Shown: positions 50,592 to 61,211 of the stretch, one piece after another
Layout: each line of letters opens with the position of its first letter
Numbering within the stretch: the first letter of the stretch is position 1
Source: Deltaproteobacteria bacterium
Lineage (GTDB): Bacteria; Myxococcota_A; Polyangia; Polyangiales; Polyangiaceae
Length of the DNA: 64,000 bases
Assembly: GCA_016218915.1 (NCBI GenBank)
Contig: JACRCQ010000070.1
Location: 62,001-126,000, forward strand
Direction: 5' to 3'
The notes under the pieces: generated by a model
Told to the model about the DNA's origin: nothing
What the model saw: the letters and a program-made list of their open reading frames with translations, nothing else
The model's database searches: none
Program-made: the position numbers and the translations under genes

Positions 50592-52454
50592 ATGATCTCG
50601 GCAGACACCATTGCCAAGGTACGTGACCACGCAGACATCGCCGCGGTGGTGGGGGAGACTGTCAAGCTGACCCGCCGCGGACGATCGATGGTCGGGCTTT
50701 GTCCATTCCACAAGGAGAAGACCCCGAGCTTTCACGTCAATCCGGAGCGCGGCTTCTTCTACTGCTTCGGGTGCCACGAGAAGGGAGACTCGATCGGCTT
50801 CGTGATGAAGACCGAAGGGCTGAGCTTCGTGGAAGCGGTGTGCAGCCTAGCGGATCGCCTCGGGATCGAGATCGTGGAGGATGACTCGCACCACCGGGGG
50901 CACGGCAGCCCGCAGCACGCGAACCAGGACCTGTACGACGTATCGAGCCTGGCGGCGGCCTTCTACGAGAAGCAGCTCCGGGAGCACCCGGCATCGCGCG
51001 TGGCTCGCGAGGAGCTGGCCCGTCGCGGCCTTCGCCCGTCGAGCCCGACCGACTCGATCGCAGACGCGCTGCAGGCGTTTCGGATCGGCTACGCGCCGCC
51101 GGCGTGGGACGCGCTTGCGGCGCATCTCAAGGAGCAGGGGGTATCGCCTCTTGCGGGGGAGCGTGCGGGGTTGCTGGTGCCGCGCAAGGGGCAGAGCGGG
51201 CATTACGACCGGTTCCGCAATCGTCTGATGTTCGCGGTGATCGACGTGCAAGGGCGGGTGGTGGCGTTCAGCGGGCGGGTGCTGGCTGATCCGGAGACCG
51301 GGCAGATCGACAAGGAGACGGGCAAGTACATCAACTCGCCGGAGTCGCCGATCTACCGGAAGGGCGACGTGATGTTCGGCCTGTTCCAGGCGCGTCAGGC
51401 GATCCGCCAGCAGGAGCAGGCGATCCTGGTCGAGGGCAACTTCGACACGGTGGCGCTGCATGCCCGGGGGATCCGCAACGTGGTGGCGCCGCTGGGAACC
51501 GCGTTCACGTCGGCGCAAGCGCGGCAGCTGAAGCGATTCACGCCGCGGGCGGTGATTCTGTTCGATGGGGACGCGGCTGGGAAGGAAGCGACGCGCAAGG
51601 CGCGAGAGCCGTGTCGGGAGGCTGGGTTGGACGCGCGGGTCGCGGTGTTGCCGGAGGGCAAGGATCCTGACGACTTCGTGCGGGAGAAAGGTGCAGAGGC
51701 GCTCGGGCAGGTGGTGGCAGGGGCGCGCGGGATGCTGGAATTCCTGATCGACGTGGAGCTGGACCGTGAATTTGCGGTGCTGGATTCGCACGATCGGGCA
51801 GCCCGGGTGCAGGCGGTGGCAGAGCTGATCAAGTCCGAGGACGACCCGGCGGTGCGGGCGTTGGCGGTTCAATATGCGGACTCGGCAGCGTCGCGCCTTG
51901 CGATCCAGATGAACATGGTCAACGAGACGACGTTTCGAGCCCTTTGGAACGTCGTGAAGCGGTCGGGGATGCGTCCCATGGAGCAAGGGGCGCGCCAGCC
52001 GCTGGACCCGGATCGGGTGCGCAGCGAGACGGCGCCCGACAAAATCCCGCTGGAGATGCTGGGGTGCGTGATCGATTGCCCAGAAATCCTGGAGGATCCG
52101 CAGGTTGAGTCCGCGGTGGCCCTGCTGGAAGGGGAAATCGCGTTGGCCATAGGATTGGCACGCAATCTGCGGGGTGCGAATGCAGCAATTGCTGAGAGTT
52201 TTGTTGCGCGCGTGCCCGCAACGATCCAAGACTTCGCGGCTCGACGTCTGTCCAAGCCTCGTCACGAAGAGGCTGGCGCCGCTCTGTTCGAGTTTCTTCA
52301 GAACGCTCAGAAGATGAAACGCCAAGGCCTGGTGCGCGACAAGCAGAACGTGATGCAGCAGCTGGATCGCGCAGGCAGCGAAGGCGACGCTTTGTTGGAG
52401 GATCAGCTCTTGCGAGAGGCGGAACAAAAAGCACGCGAGAAGCATGGCCTGTAG
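50592..52454 (+). CDS. dnaG: DNA primase
   Basis: DnaG makes the RNA primers for lagging-strand synthesis. The 620-residue protein has the CHC2 zinc-binding domain (Cys37, His40, Cys58, Cys61: CPFH and CFGC), the catalytic TOPRIM core (ILVEGNFDTVALHARG, then ILFDGDAAGKEA) and a C-terminal helicase-binding part. Start ATG at 50592 lies at the normal position just before the zinc domain. It forms the conserved dnaG-rpoD pair with the following gene. rpsU, often first in this operon, is not present here. Confidence 0.96.
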   Translation: MISADTIAKVRDHADIAAVVGETVKLTRRGRSMVGLCPFHKEKTPSFHVNPERGFFYCFGCHEKGDSIGFVMKTEGLSFVEAVCSLADRLGIEIVEDDSHHRGHGSPQHANQDLYDVSSLAAAFYEKQLREHPASRVAREELARRGLRPSSPTDSIADALQAFRIGYAPPAWDALAAHLKEQGVSPLAGERAGLLVPRKGQSGHYDRFRNRLMFAVIDVQGRVVAFSGRVLADPETGQIDKETGKYINSPESPIYRKGDVMFGLFQARQAIRQQEQAILVEGNFDTVALHARGIRNVVAPLGTAFTSAQARQLKRFTPRAVILFDGDAAGKEATRKAREPCREAGLDARVAVLPEGKDPDDFVREKGAEALGQVVAGARGMLEFLIDVELDREFAVLDSHDRAARVQAVAELIKSEDDPAVRALAVQYADSAASRLAIQMNMVNETTFRALWNVVKRSGMRPMEQGARQPLDPDRVRSETAPDKIPLEMLGCVIDCPEILEDPQVESAVALLEGEIALAIGLARNLRGANAAIAESFVARVPATIQDFAARRLSKPRHEEAGAALFEFLQNAQKMKRQGLVRDKQNVMQQLDRAGSEGDALLEDQLLREAEQKAREKHGL

Positions 52455-52491
52455 CTCTTGGATTTCGACGACCTCGGCGTCGCTGTGAGAT

Positions 52492-52508
52492 GAGGCTTTC
52501 GAAGCCTC
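52492..52508. other. Palindromic hairpin between dnaG and rpoD
   Basis: GAGGCTTTCGAAGCCTC is a perfect inverted repeat (7-bp arms around TCG) directly upstream of the rpoD ribosome-binding region. In other bacteria the dnaG-rpoD junction contains RNA-processing or regulatory signals. The role here is unproven. Confidence 0.4.
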
Positions 52509-52523
52509 GGAAAGAGGAACCCT

Positions 52524-54344
<1,821 letters not shown>

Positions 54345-54380
54345 CTTCGGGATCAACCACAGAGAGCACTGAGATTAGAC

Positions 54381-54614
54381 CCGCCATCACGCCCCGGCGG
54401 TTGAACCCGCGATCACGCCCCGGCGATTGAACCCGCCATCACGCCCCGGCGGTTGAACCCGCCATCACGCCCCGGCGGTTGAACCCGCCATCACGCCCCG
54501 GCGGTTGAACCCGCGATCGCGCCCCGGCGGTTGAACCCGCCATCACGCCCCAGCGGTTGAACCCGCCATCACGCCCCGGCGGTTGAACCCGCGATCACGC
54601 CCCGGCGGTTGAAC
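54381..54614. repeat. 26-bp tandem repeat with hairpin potential after rpoD
   Basis: Nine contiguous 26-bp units of the form CCGCSATCACGCCCCGGC followed by GGTTGAAC run without spacers. Each unit junction contains GGCGG-TTGAAC-CCGCC, a 5-bp stem. It is not a CRISPR array because there are no spacers. No gene is seen between 54345 and 55039. Confidence 0.9.
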
Positions 54615-54726
54615 CCGCCGTCTGGACGGAGGTCGTTTGCGCTCGTTCCAAGGCCTGACGGCCTCGACGGTCACCGCATCTCATGAGGCCGGAGGCCTTG
54701 TCCCCCACCCCGAAACGGGTCTCTCA

Positions 54727-54748
54727 GCCGGCGGGTTCAACCGCCGGC
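54727..54748. repeat. Strong hairpin related to the 26-bp repeat, opposite strand
   Basis: GCCGGCGG (54727-54734) and CCGCCGGC (54741-54748) form a perfect 8-bp stem with the loop GTTCAA, the complement of the TTGAAC in the 26-bp units. A related hairpin ends the minisatellite near 49300. Confidence 0.6.
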
Positions 54749-54771
54749 GATCATCCATGGGGTCGACCCGG

Positions 54772-55036
54772 CATGCGTTGGTGGCCCCGATTACCGCGAT
54801 CGCCCCAACGCGCGACGGTCACACGGACCATCGCACCGGCATGCGTTGGCGGCCCCGATTGCCGCGATCACCCCAACGTGCGACGGTCACACGGACCATC
54901 GCACCGGCGTGCGTTGGCGGCCCCGATTAACGCGATCGCCCCAACGCGCGATGGTCACACGGATCGACCCCATCGCACCGGCGTGCGTTGTTGGCCCCAA
55001 TTAACGCGATCGCCCTAACGTGCGATGGTCACCCGG
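54772..55036. repeat. 68-bp tandem repeat (four copies) before the ntrC-type gene
   Basis: Four copies begin at 54772, 54840, 54908 and 54982, each starting about CRTGCGTTGG and containing GCGATCGCCCCAACG. The third copy is longer by 6 bp. It ends 4 bp before the stop of the minus-strand regulator gene. No coding function is seen. Confidence 0.85.
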
Positions 55037-55039
55037 TGC

Positions 55040-56467
55040 TCAGGGCTCATCGTCGCCAAGCTTGCGGTAGATCGTGCGCGTGCTGATCCCGAGTAGCTGC
55101 GCGGCCACTGACTTGTCGCCTCGAGTGTGCTTCAGCGTCTCGCGGATCAGCCTCATCTCGACCTCGTCGAGCGAGGTGCCCACCGGGAAGGTCAGCACCT
55201 CGGGCTCGGGCGAAGAGGCATGCGCCACATGCTCAGGCAGATCGTCGATGCCCATCACGCTGCCGCGGCACAGGACCACGGCGCGCTCGATGACGTTCTC
55301 GAGCTCGCGGACGTTGCCTGGCCACGAGTAGTCGAGCAGCGACTGCAGGACCTCGCGCGGCGCTTCGAGGCGGGGGCGTCCGTTCTTGGAGCAGTACACG
55401 CCGAGGAAGTGATCCACGAGCAGCGGGATGTCCTCCTTGCGGGAACGCAGGGGAGGCGCCGTGACCGCGATCACGTTGAGCCTGTAGAACAGGTCCTCGC
55501 GAAACCTTCCGGCCGCCACCTCTGCGCGCAGATCGCGGTTGGTCGCTGCCACGATGCGCACGTCGGCGCGCTGCGTGTCGCCTCCGACCGGCTCGTACTC
55601 GCCTTCCTGCAGCACGCGCAGCAGCTTGACCTGGACCGACGGCGAAAGCTCCGCGATCTCGTCGAGGAAGAGCGTGCCGCCCGCGGCCTTGGCGAATCGT
55701 CCCTCTCGCTTGGCAACGGCACCGGTGAACGCGCCCCGCTCGTGGCCGAACAGCTCGGCTTCGAGGATCGTCTCTGGAATGGCAGCGCAGTTGACCCCCA
55801 CGAACGGCCCCTGGCCGCGCGAGGAGCGCTCGTGGATGAACCTTGCGATCAGCTCCTTGCCGGTGCCGCTCTCGCCGAGGATGAGCACGGTCGCCATGGA
55901 AGGCGCTGCCTGGAGGGCAACGTCGAGCACGCGCCGAAGAGCGTGGCTGTTGCCCACGATCTCCCGCTGCCGCAGCAGCTTCAGCTCCTGGCGCAGGGTG
56001 CGGTTCTCGGTGAGCAGGGAGCGACGCTCCGCAGCTTTTCGCACGCTCTTGACCAGGGTCATGCGCTTGAGCGGCTTCTCGATGAAGTCGTAGGCGCCCT
56101 CGCGCATGGCCTGCACCGCGGTCTCCACGGTTCCGTAGGCGGTCATGACCACGACCTCGGTATCGGGCGAGATCTGCTTGATCGCCTTGAGCAGCTCGAT
56201 GCCGCTGGTGCCGGGCATCATCAGGTCCGTGACCACCACGTGAATGCGATGGCGCCGCGCCAGCTCCAGGGCTGTCCGGGCACCGTCCGCGGTCAGCGCC
56301 CGCATCCCCTCTCGCACGATGATCTTCTCGATCGAGGCCAGATGGGCTGCTTCGTCGTCTACCACCAGCACGGTCGTGGCGTCGGGTTGGATCCGGTTGG
56401 GATCAGCGGGCTCGTCGGGAGGGGGCGACGAAACGGGTCCTGTCACTTGGTCATCCACGACCGGCAT
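55040..56467 (-). CDS. NtrC-family sigma-54-dependent response regulator
   Basis: The 475-residue protein has a receiver domain (residues about 30-145) with phospho-acceptor Asp81 (VVVTDLMMPG), a sigma-54 AAA+ activator domain (Walker A GESGTGKE at 198-205, the sigma-54-contact GAFTGA loop at 245-250, Walker B GTLFLDEIAEL) and a C-terminal Fis-type helix-turn-helix (DKSVAAQLLGISTRTIYRKL). It activates sigma-54 promoters on phosphorylation. Chosen start ATG at 56467. It is divergent from the E1 dehydrogenase genes, 170 bp apart, and could control them. No partner kinase is adjacent. Confidence 0.93.
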   Translation of the reverse strand: MPVVDDQVTGPVSSPPPDEPADPNRIQPDATTVLVVDDEAAHLASIEKIIVREGMRALTADGARTALELARRHRIHVVVTDLMMPGTSGIELLKAIKQISPDTEVVVMTAYGTVETAVQAMREGAYDFIEKPLKRMTLVKSVRKAAERRSLLTENRTLRQELKLLRQREIVGNSHALRRVLDVALQAAPSMATVLILGESGTGKELIARFIHERSSRGQGPFVGVNCAAIPETILEAELFGHERGAFTGAVAKREGRFAKAAGGTLFLDEIAELSPSVQVKLLRVLQEGEYEPVGGDTQRADVRIVAATNRDLRAEVAAGRFREDLFYRLNVIAVTAPPLRSRKEDIPLLVDHFLGVYCSKNGRPRLEAPREVLQSLLDYSWPGNVRELENVIERAVVLCRGSVMGIDDLPEHVAHASSPEPEVLTFPVGTSLDEVEMRLIRETLKHTRGDKSVAAQLLGISTRTIYRKLGDDEP

Positions 56468-56637
56468 ACTGGCAGAACGGACAGCCAGTTCCAATGTTCC
56501 CCGAAATCGTCCACGAAGCGATTGCGAAACGGCGGGGACGGCATAAGGGATCGCCCGCGTTCCGGGCCTTGACCCGGGAACGCCACATCGGCACAAGGGT
56601 CGTGGCCGCACACCGGCTGACCCACCCTGGAGCTTCC

Positions 56638-57624
56638 ATGCCGCGTCTCTATTCCGACGATCGGAACATCGACCTGTACTATGCGCTCAAGCTGGTCCGG
56701 GGCTTTGAAGACAAGGTCTCGGTCCTGCACCGCCAGAACAAGATCCTGGGCGGCGTCTATTCCGGACGCGGCCAGGAAGCGATCGTGGTCGGCACGGTCT
56801 ACGACCTGGGGCCAGAGGACTGGGTGTTCCCGATCCACCGGGATCTGGGCGTATGGCTGGTGCGCCACACGGACCCGAACAAGCTGATGGCGCAGCTGAT
56901 GGCCCGCAAAGGCGGGCTGTCCAAGGGCAAGGACAACTGGACGCACGCAGGGGACGCGGACCGCAACGTCTTCGGCGCCACCTCGATGCTGGGCGGAACG
57001 CAGCCCGTGGCTTGCGGGGTTGCCTGGCGGTTCAAGCTGCGTGGGGAGCCGCACGTGACCGTGAGCTACTTCGGCGAAGGTGCCAGCTCGCGAGGCGACG
57101 TCCACGAGGCGATGAACTTCGCGGGGGTGCACAACCTGGCGTGCGTGTTCGTGTGCGAGAACAACCAGTACGCGTACTCGACGCCGGTCAACATGGAGAT
57201 CGCGGGCGGCTCGGTGTCGGATCGAGCCTCGGGCTACGGATTTCCCGGGGTTAAGTGCAATGGCAACGATCTGCACGAGATGCTCGAGGTGACGCGCGAA
57301 GCGGTGGAACGAGCGAAGGCGGGGCGGGGGCCGACGCTGATCGAGGCGGTGACGTATCGGATCAAGGGGCATTCGGAGCACGATCGAGCGGACTACCGGA
57401 CCAAGGACGAAGTGGCGCTGTGGGAGTCCAAGGATCCGGTGGTGACGTGGGAGCTGTTCCTCGAGAAGCTGGGAGTGGATCTGCCGAAGCTTCGTGCGGA
57501 CGTGGAGAGCAAGGTGAAAGAGGTGTGCGACAAGGCCGCGGAGTTTGCGCTCGCATCGCCGTATCCAGAAGGGCCGGAGGCGATGGAGGATCTGTATGCG
57601 AGTCCGATCGGGGCACGGGGATAG
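56638..57624 (+). CDS. 2-oxoacid (pyruvate/acetoin-type) dehydrogenase E1 alpha subunit
   Basis: E1 uses thiamine diphosphate to decarboxylate a 2-oxoacid and passes the acyl group to lipoyl-E2. The 328-residue subunit has the ThDP-binding stretch (FGEGASSRGDVHEAMNFAGV, then CENNQYAYSTP, the GDG-N(x)-NN form) and substrate and loop features RGQEAIVVG and TYRIKGHSEHDRADYR. It fits the pyruvate/acetoin/branched-chain group; sequence alone does not separate them. The ATG at 56638 is preferred over a longer frame. The beta gene follows after 77 bp. No E2 or E3 gene is nearby. Confidence 0.88.
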   Translation: MPRLYSDDRNIDLYYALKLVRGFEDKVSVLHRQNKILGGVYSGRGQEAIVVGTVYDLGPEDWVFPIHRDLGVWLVRHTDPNKLMAQLMARKGGLSKGKDNWTHAGDADRNVFGATSMLGGTQPVACGVAWRFKLRGEPHVTVSYFGEGASSRGDVHEAMNFAGVHNLACVFVCENNQYAYSTPVNMEIAGGSVSDRASGYGFPGVKCNGNDLHEMLEVTREAVERAKAGRGPTLIEAVTYRIKGHSEHDRADYRTKDEVALWESKDPVVTWELFLEKLGVDLPKLRADVESKVKEVCDKAAEFALASPYPEGPEAMEDLYASPIGARG

Positions 57625-57701
57625 AGAACCGCGTGACTGGATCGAGCACGAGCACGAGCACGAAGAAGAGTTGGCTGGGTTGGATCGAGGTTGGTGCCTG
57701 A

Positions 57702-58685
57702 ATGGCGATTCGAAGCTACTTGCAAGCGATTACGGATGCGCTCCGCGAAGAGATGGAGCGCGACGGCAATGTGATCCTGATGGGCGAGGACGTGGGGGTC
57801 TACGGAGGCGCCTTCAAGGTCACCGAGGGGCTGCTCGAGAAGTTCGGGCCGCTCCGGGTGATCGACACGCCGATCTCCGAGAGCCTGATCGGGGGCGCTG
57901 CGGTCGGCGCTGCGGTCGCTGGACTGCGTCCGGTCGCCGAGATCCAGTTCATGGACTTCATCTCGTGCGCCTTTGATCAGATCGTGAACATGGCGGCCAC
58001 CACCCGCTATCGTCACGGCGGCCAGTACAAGGTGCCGATGGTGGTCCGTGGCCCCTCAGGCGCAGGGATCCACGGCGGGCTGTTCCACTCGCAGAACAGC
58101 GAGGCGTGGTTTGCCAGGGTTCCGGGGCTGAAGGTGGTGTGTCCGGCCACGGTGCGTGATGCAAAGGGGCTGCTCAAGAGCGCGATCCGCGACGACGACC
58201 CGGTGGTCTACTTCGAGCACAAGCGGTTCTACCGTTCCGTGCGCGAGGAGCTGCCGGACGGCGATCTGCTGGTACCGATCGGACGAGCGAAGGTGGCGCG
58301 TGCTGGCAAGGATCTGACGCTGGTGACGTACGGCGGCACGTACTACCAGTCGCTCGAGGCGGCCGATCGGATTGCTCGCGAGGACAAGGCCGAGGTCGAG
58401 GTGATCGATCTGCGGACCGTGCTTCCGATCGACTACGAGACGGTGTTCGATAGCGTGCGACGGACCGGGCGGCTGCTCATTGCGCACGAGGATCGTGCGA
58501 CGCTCGGGGTTGGGGCAGAAGTCGCAGCGCGTGTGAGCGAGCATTGCTTCGAGCATCTGGATGCGCCCGTGGTTCGTCTGGGCATGGCAGAAGCGCACAA
58601 CGCATACGCGCCGACGCTCGAGGAGTGGCTGCTGCCGAGTACGGACAAGATCGTCGACAAGGCGCGTCAGGTACTCAAGTACTGA
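57702..58685 (+). CDS. 2-oxoacid (pyruvate/acetoin-type) dehydrogenase E1 beta subunit
   Basis: The 327-residue beta subunit completes the E1 heterotetramer with the alpha gene before it. It has the transketolase central region (EDVGVYGGAFKVTEGLLEKF, PISESLIGGAAVGAAVAGLR, FMDFISCAFDQIVNMAA) and the C-terminal domain (LTLVTYGGTYYQSLEAADRI, AHEDRATLGVGAEVAARVSE). Normal length for a separate E1 beta. A short GAGCAC/AAG-rich spacer links it to the alpha gene. A dispersed repeat starts 6 bp after its stop. Confidence 0.9.
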   Translation: MAIRSYLQAITDALREEMERDGNVILMGEDVGVYGGAFKVTEGLLEKFGPLRVIDTPISESLIGGAAVGAAVAGLRPVAEIQFMDFISCAFDQIVNMAATTRYRHGGQYKVPMVVRGPSGAGIHGGLFHSQNSEAWFARVPGLKVVCPATVRDAKGLLKSAIRDDDPVVYFEHKRFYRSVREELPDGDLLVPIGRAKVARAGKDLTLVTYGGTYYQSLEAADRIAREDKAEVEVIDLRTVLPIDYETVFDSVRRTGRLLIAHEDRATLGVGAEVAARVSEHCFEHLDAPVVRLGMAEAHNAYAPTLEEWLLPSTDKIVDKARQVLKY

Positions 58686-58690
58686 GAGGG

Positions 58691-58800
58691 AACTAGGAAC
58701 TGCGAACTAGCAATGCGAATGCGAATGCGAATGCGAATTGTGCGGCCCTCACCGCATCCATTCGCATTCTCATTCGCATTCCTGTTCCCGGTTGCTAGTT
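58691..58800. repeat. AACTAGGAAC inverted-repeat element, copy 3 (110 bp)
   Basis: The left end AACTAGGAACTGCGAAC runs into a tandem of GCGAAT units. The right end, read on the minus strand, is AACTAGCAACCGGGAACAGG, then AATGCGAATGAGAATGCG. It is nearly one long palindrome with a TGCGG-containing loop. It separates the E1 genes from the kinase gene. Confidence 0.82.
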
Positions 58801-58843
58801 CATCTCTGTTGTCCTTGGGGCCCCCTGCCGGTACCTTTCAGGT

Positions 58844-60223
58844 GTGAGCAGTACTGGCCCGAATCTGCAGTGGGATCCCGTGAAGCTGCGGGAGCTTCCG
58901 CGCAAAGGCGACAAGATTGCCGGGCGGTACCGCGTCGAGAGCCTCGTGGGCCTGGGCGGCATGGGCGCAGTGCTCTCCGCCATGCACGTCGACCTCAAGC
59001 AGCGCGTCGCGGTCAAGGTCATGCTCCCCCAAGGGGCGCGACACCGCATGGCGGTCGTGCGGTTCCTGCGCGAGGCGCGTGCAGCATCCGCGATCCAGAG
59101 CGAGCACGTGGTCCGCATCTTCGACGTCGGCAAGCTCAAGAGCGGGCTCCCCTACCTCGTGATGGAGTACCTGTCCGGCGCCTCCCTGTCGGATGTGATC
59201 GAAAAGACCGGACCTGTGCCGATCATCGACGGCGTGCACTACGTGCTGCAAGCTTGCGAGGCAGTGGCGCAGGCTCACGCGGTCGGCATCGTGCACCGGG
59301 ACCTGAAGCCGTCGAACCTGTTTCTCACGCGCCGTTCCGACGGCTCTCCGCTGGTCAAGGTGCTCGACTTCGGGATCTCGAAGGCTGAGTGGATGATCGA
59401 CCCTGGGATGAACCCGGCGTTGACCGCGACCGCGGATCTTGTGGGAACGCCGACGTACATGTCGCCTGAGCAGGTGCGAAGCGCCAAGAACGTGGACTGG
59501 CGCACGGACATCTGGTCCATGGGGGCTGTGCTCTACGAGCTGATCACGGGCAAGCCGCCGTTCTGGGCAGACACCTTGCCCGCGCTCGCAGCGATGATCG
59601 TGAGCGATCCGATCGTGCCGCCGAGCCAGCGGCTGGCAGGATTGCCGACCGCGCTCGACGCGATCCTGCTCCGATGCATGTCCAAGGATCCGGCGGAGCG
59701 CCCGCAGACGATTCCGCAGCTGGCTCGAGAGATCGAGCCGTTCGCGCCCCCGTCGGCCGCGTATCTGATCGAGCGTATCTCCCGGGTGGGCCCGCCGAAC
59801 ACGATCTCGGGTTCGCCGGGCGAGCCGCCGCCTGACATGGACTTCTCGACGGTGTCCTCACACAACACGGCGGGCGGCTGGGGCACGACCGCGCACGAGT
59901 CAGCATCGAGGCACCGGATGTTGCTCGCTACCGCGGCGGCTGTCTCACTCTCGCTCGCTGTCGTCGTGGTGGCATTGTTCCTGGTGCTCCGCGGGAAGCC
60001 TGCGAAGGAGACCGGACCGCCGGTGAATGCTGCTTCTGGAAGCGCAACCAGCGCTCCCAGCGCCTCGGACTCCGGGCCGATGGTTCAGCCGGAAACATCC
60101 GCATCGACGAGTGTGCTTGCGCCAGGGCCCTCGAGTTCTGCATCATCGGCTCCGTCTGCCCCAAAGCCGCCCAAGCCGAAACGCGGAGGCCCGCGCGTTG
60201 ACCCGTTCGACGACCGATACTGA
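58844..60223 (+). CDS. Eukaryote-like Ser/Thr protein kinase with single membrane anchor
   Basis: The 459-residue kinase has a full Hanks-type catalytic domain (about residues 28-290): glycine loop GLGGMGAV, Lys58 (VAVK), HRDLKPSN (Asp153) and DFG at 175-177, followed by a Ser/Pro-rich linker. One membrane segment (about 360-385, LLATAAAVSLSLAVVVVALF) precedes a short Ala/Ser/Pro-rich external tail. A GTG start at 58844 follows the repeat element. The next gene overlaps it by 26 bp, suggesting co-translation with an envelope protein. Confidence 0.92.
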   Translation: MSSTGPNLQWDPVKLRELPRKGDKIAGRYRVESLVGLGGMGAVLSAMHVDLKQRVAVKVMLPQGARHRMAVVRFLREARAASAIQSEHVVRIFDVGKLKSGLPYLVMEYLSGASLSDVIEKTGPVPIIDGVHYVLQACEAVAQAHAVGIVHRDLKPSNLFLTRRSDGSPLVKVLDFGISKAEWMIDPGMNPALTATADLVGTPTYMSPEQVRSAKNVDWRTDIWSMGAVLYELITGKPPFWADTLPALAAMIVSDPIVPPSQRLAGLPTALDAILLRCMSKDPAERPQTIPQLAREIEPFAPPSAAYLIERISRVGPPNTISGSPGEPPPDMDFSTVSSHNTAGGWGTTAHESASRHRMLLATAAAVSLSLAVVVVALFLVLRGKPAKETGPPVNAASGSATSAPSASDSGPMVQPETSASTSVLAPGPSSSASSAPSAPKPPKPKRGGPRVDPFDDRY

Positions 60224-61211
60224 TCGCAAGCACCAGCGTCCGCGACGCGGGCTCGTCTGGCTTGTGCTTCTCGCGTCGGTGGTCTGGGCAGCGGTGGCGC
60301 ATGCTGAAGCAGGGCCGCAGGAGCGGGCCACGGCCGAGGCGTTGTTCCAGGACGGCAAGCGGCTGATGGGCATCGGCAAGACAGCAGAGGCATGCAGGAA
60401 GCTCGAGGAGAGCCAGAGGCTCGATCCGCGGGCGGGCACCTTGCTCGCGCTCGCAGTCTGCCACCAGAAGGAAGGCAGGATCGCGACTGCGTGGGTGGAG
60501 TTCCGGGAGGCGCTGGCGTTGGCGAAGAAAGCCGGGCGCCCGGATCGCGTGGCGCTCGCGCAAAAGGAGATCAGCGCGATCGAGCCCAAGCTGCCGCGCC
60601 TCGCGATCGTGGTCCCCAAGGAATCTGCCTTGCCAGGGCTGGTGCTCAAGCGTGACGGCGAAGAGTTTGGCCGGCCGTCGTGGGACACCGCTGTGCCGGT
60701 GGATCCGGGGGAGCACGACGTGGTGGCGAGCGCTCCGGATCGCAAGAGCTGGCAGGTGAAGGTCTCGATCCATGAGGGCGAGGAGAAGAAGGTCACGGTG
60801 CCGGTCCTCGAGCTCGAGGCCAAGCCGGTTGCCAGCGCGCCACCTCCCCCGCCGCCACCTGCAAAGAAGCCCAAGACGCTTGCGTGGGTTGCAGGAGGAA
60901 TCGGCGTGGCCGCGTTGGGCGTCGGCACCTACTTCGGGCTGCGCGCGATGTCCAAGCGCAGCTCCAGCGACGACCACTGCCACGGTGCGCTGTGCGACCC
61001 GCAAGGCGTGGAGCTCAACAACCAGGCAAAATCAGCCGCAGTTGTCTCGAACGTGGCGTTCGGCGTAGGGCTCGTGGGCATTGGCGTCGCCACCTGGCTG
61101 CTGCTCACCGGCGATTCGGATCGACGCGCTGCGGGCTCTGCCCAGCGGATTCACGTCACGGCTGTGACCGGACCGCGCGAGGCTGCTATCCTGATCCACG
61201 CCCCATGGTGA
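60198..61211 (+). CDS. Exported TPR/PEGA-like membrane protein
   Basis: The 337-residue protein has a signal peptide (LVWLVLLASVVWAAVAHAEA), TPR-like helices (residues about 45-110, AEALFQDGKRLMGIGKTAEA) and a PEGA-like beta domain (about 130-205, GEHDVVASAPDRKSWQVKV). A Pro-rich linker follows, with two membrane segments near the C-terminus (about 230-255 and 290-312) around a loop with Cys. A TTG start at 60198 has GGAGG 9 nt upstream and overlaps the kinase gene. The 62536-63540 protein has the same plan. The kinase may regulate it. Confidence 0.72.
   Translation: MTRSTTDTDRKHQRPRRGLVWLVLLASVVWAAVAHAEAGPQERATAEALFQDGKRLMGIGKTAEACRKLEESQRLDPRAGTLLALAVCHQKEGRIATAWVEFREALALAKKAGRPDRVALAQKEISAIEPKLPRLAIVVPKESALPGLVLKRDGEEFGRPSWDTAVPVDPGEHDVVASAPDRKSWQVKVSIHEGEEKKVTVPVLELEAKPVASAPPPPPPPAKKPKTLAWVAGGIGVAALGVGTYFGLRAMSKRSSSDDHCHGALCDPQGVELNNQAKSAAVVSNVAFGVGLVGIGVATWLLLTGDSDRRAAGSAQRIHVTAVTGPREAAILIHAPW

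Noticed and set aside
54381-54614. CRISPR array
   Set aside because: The 26-bp units are contiguous with no spacers, and no cas gene is in the window.
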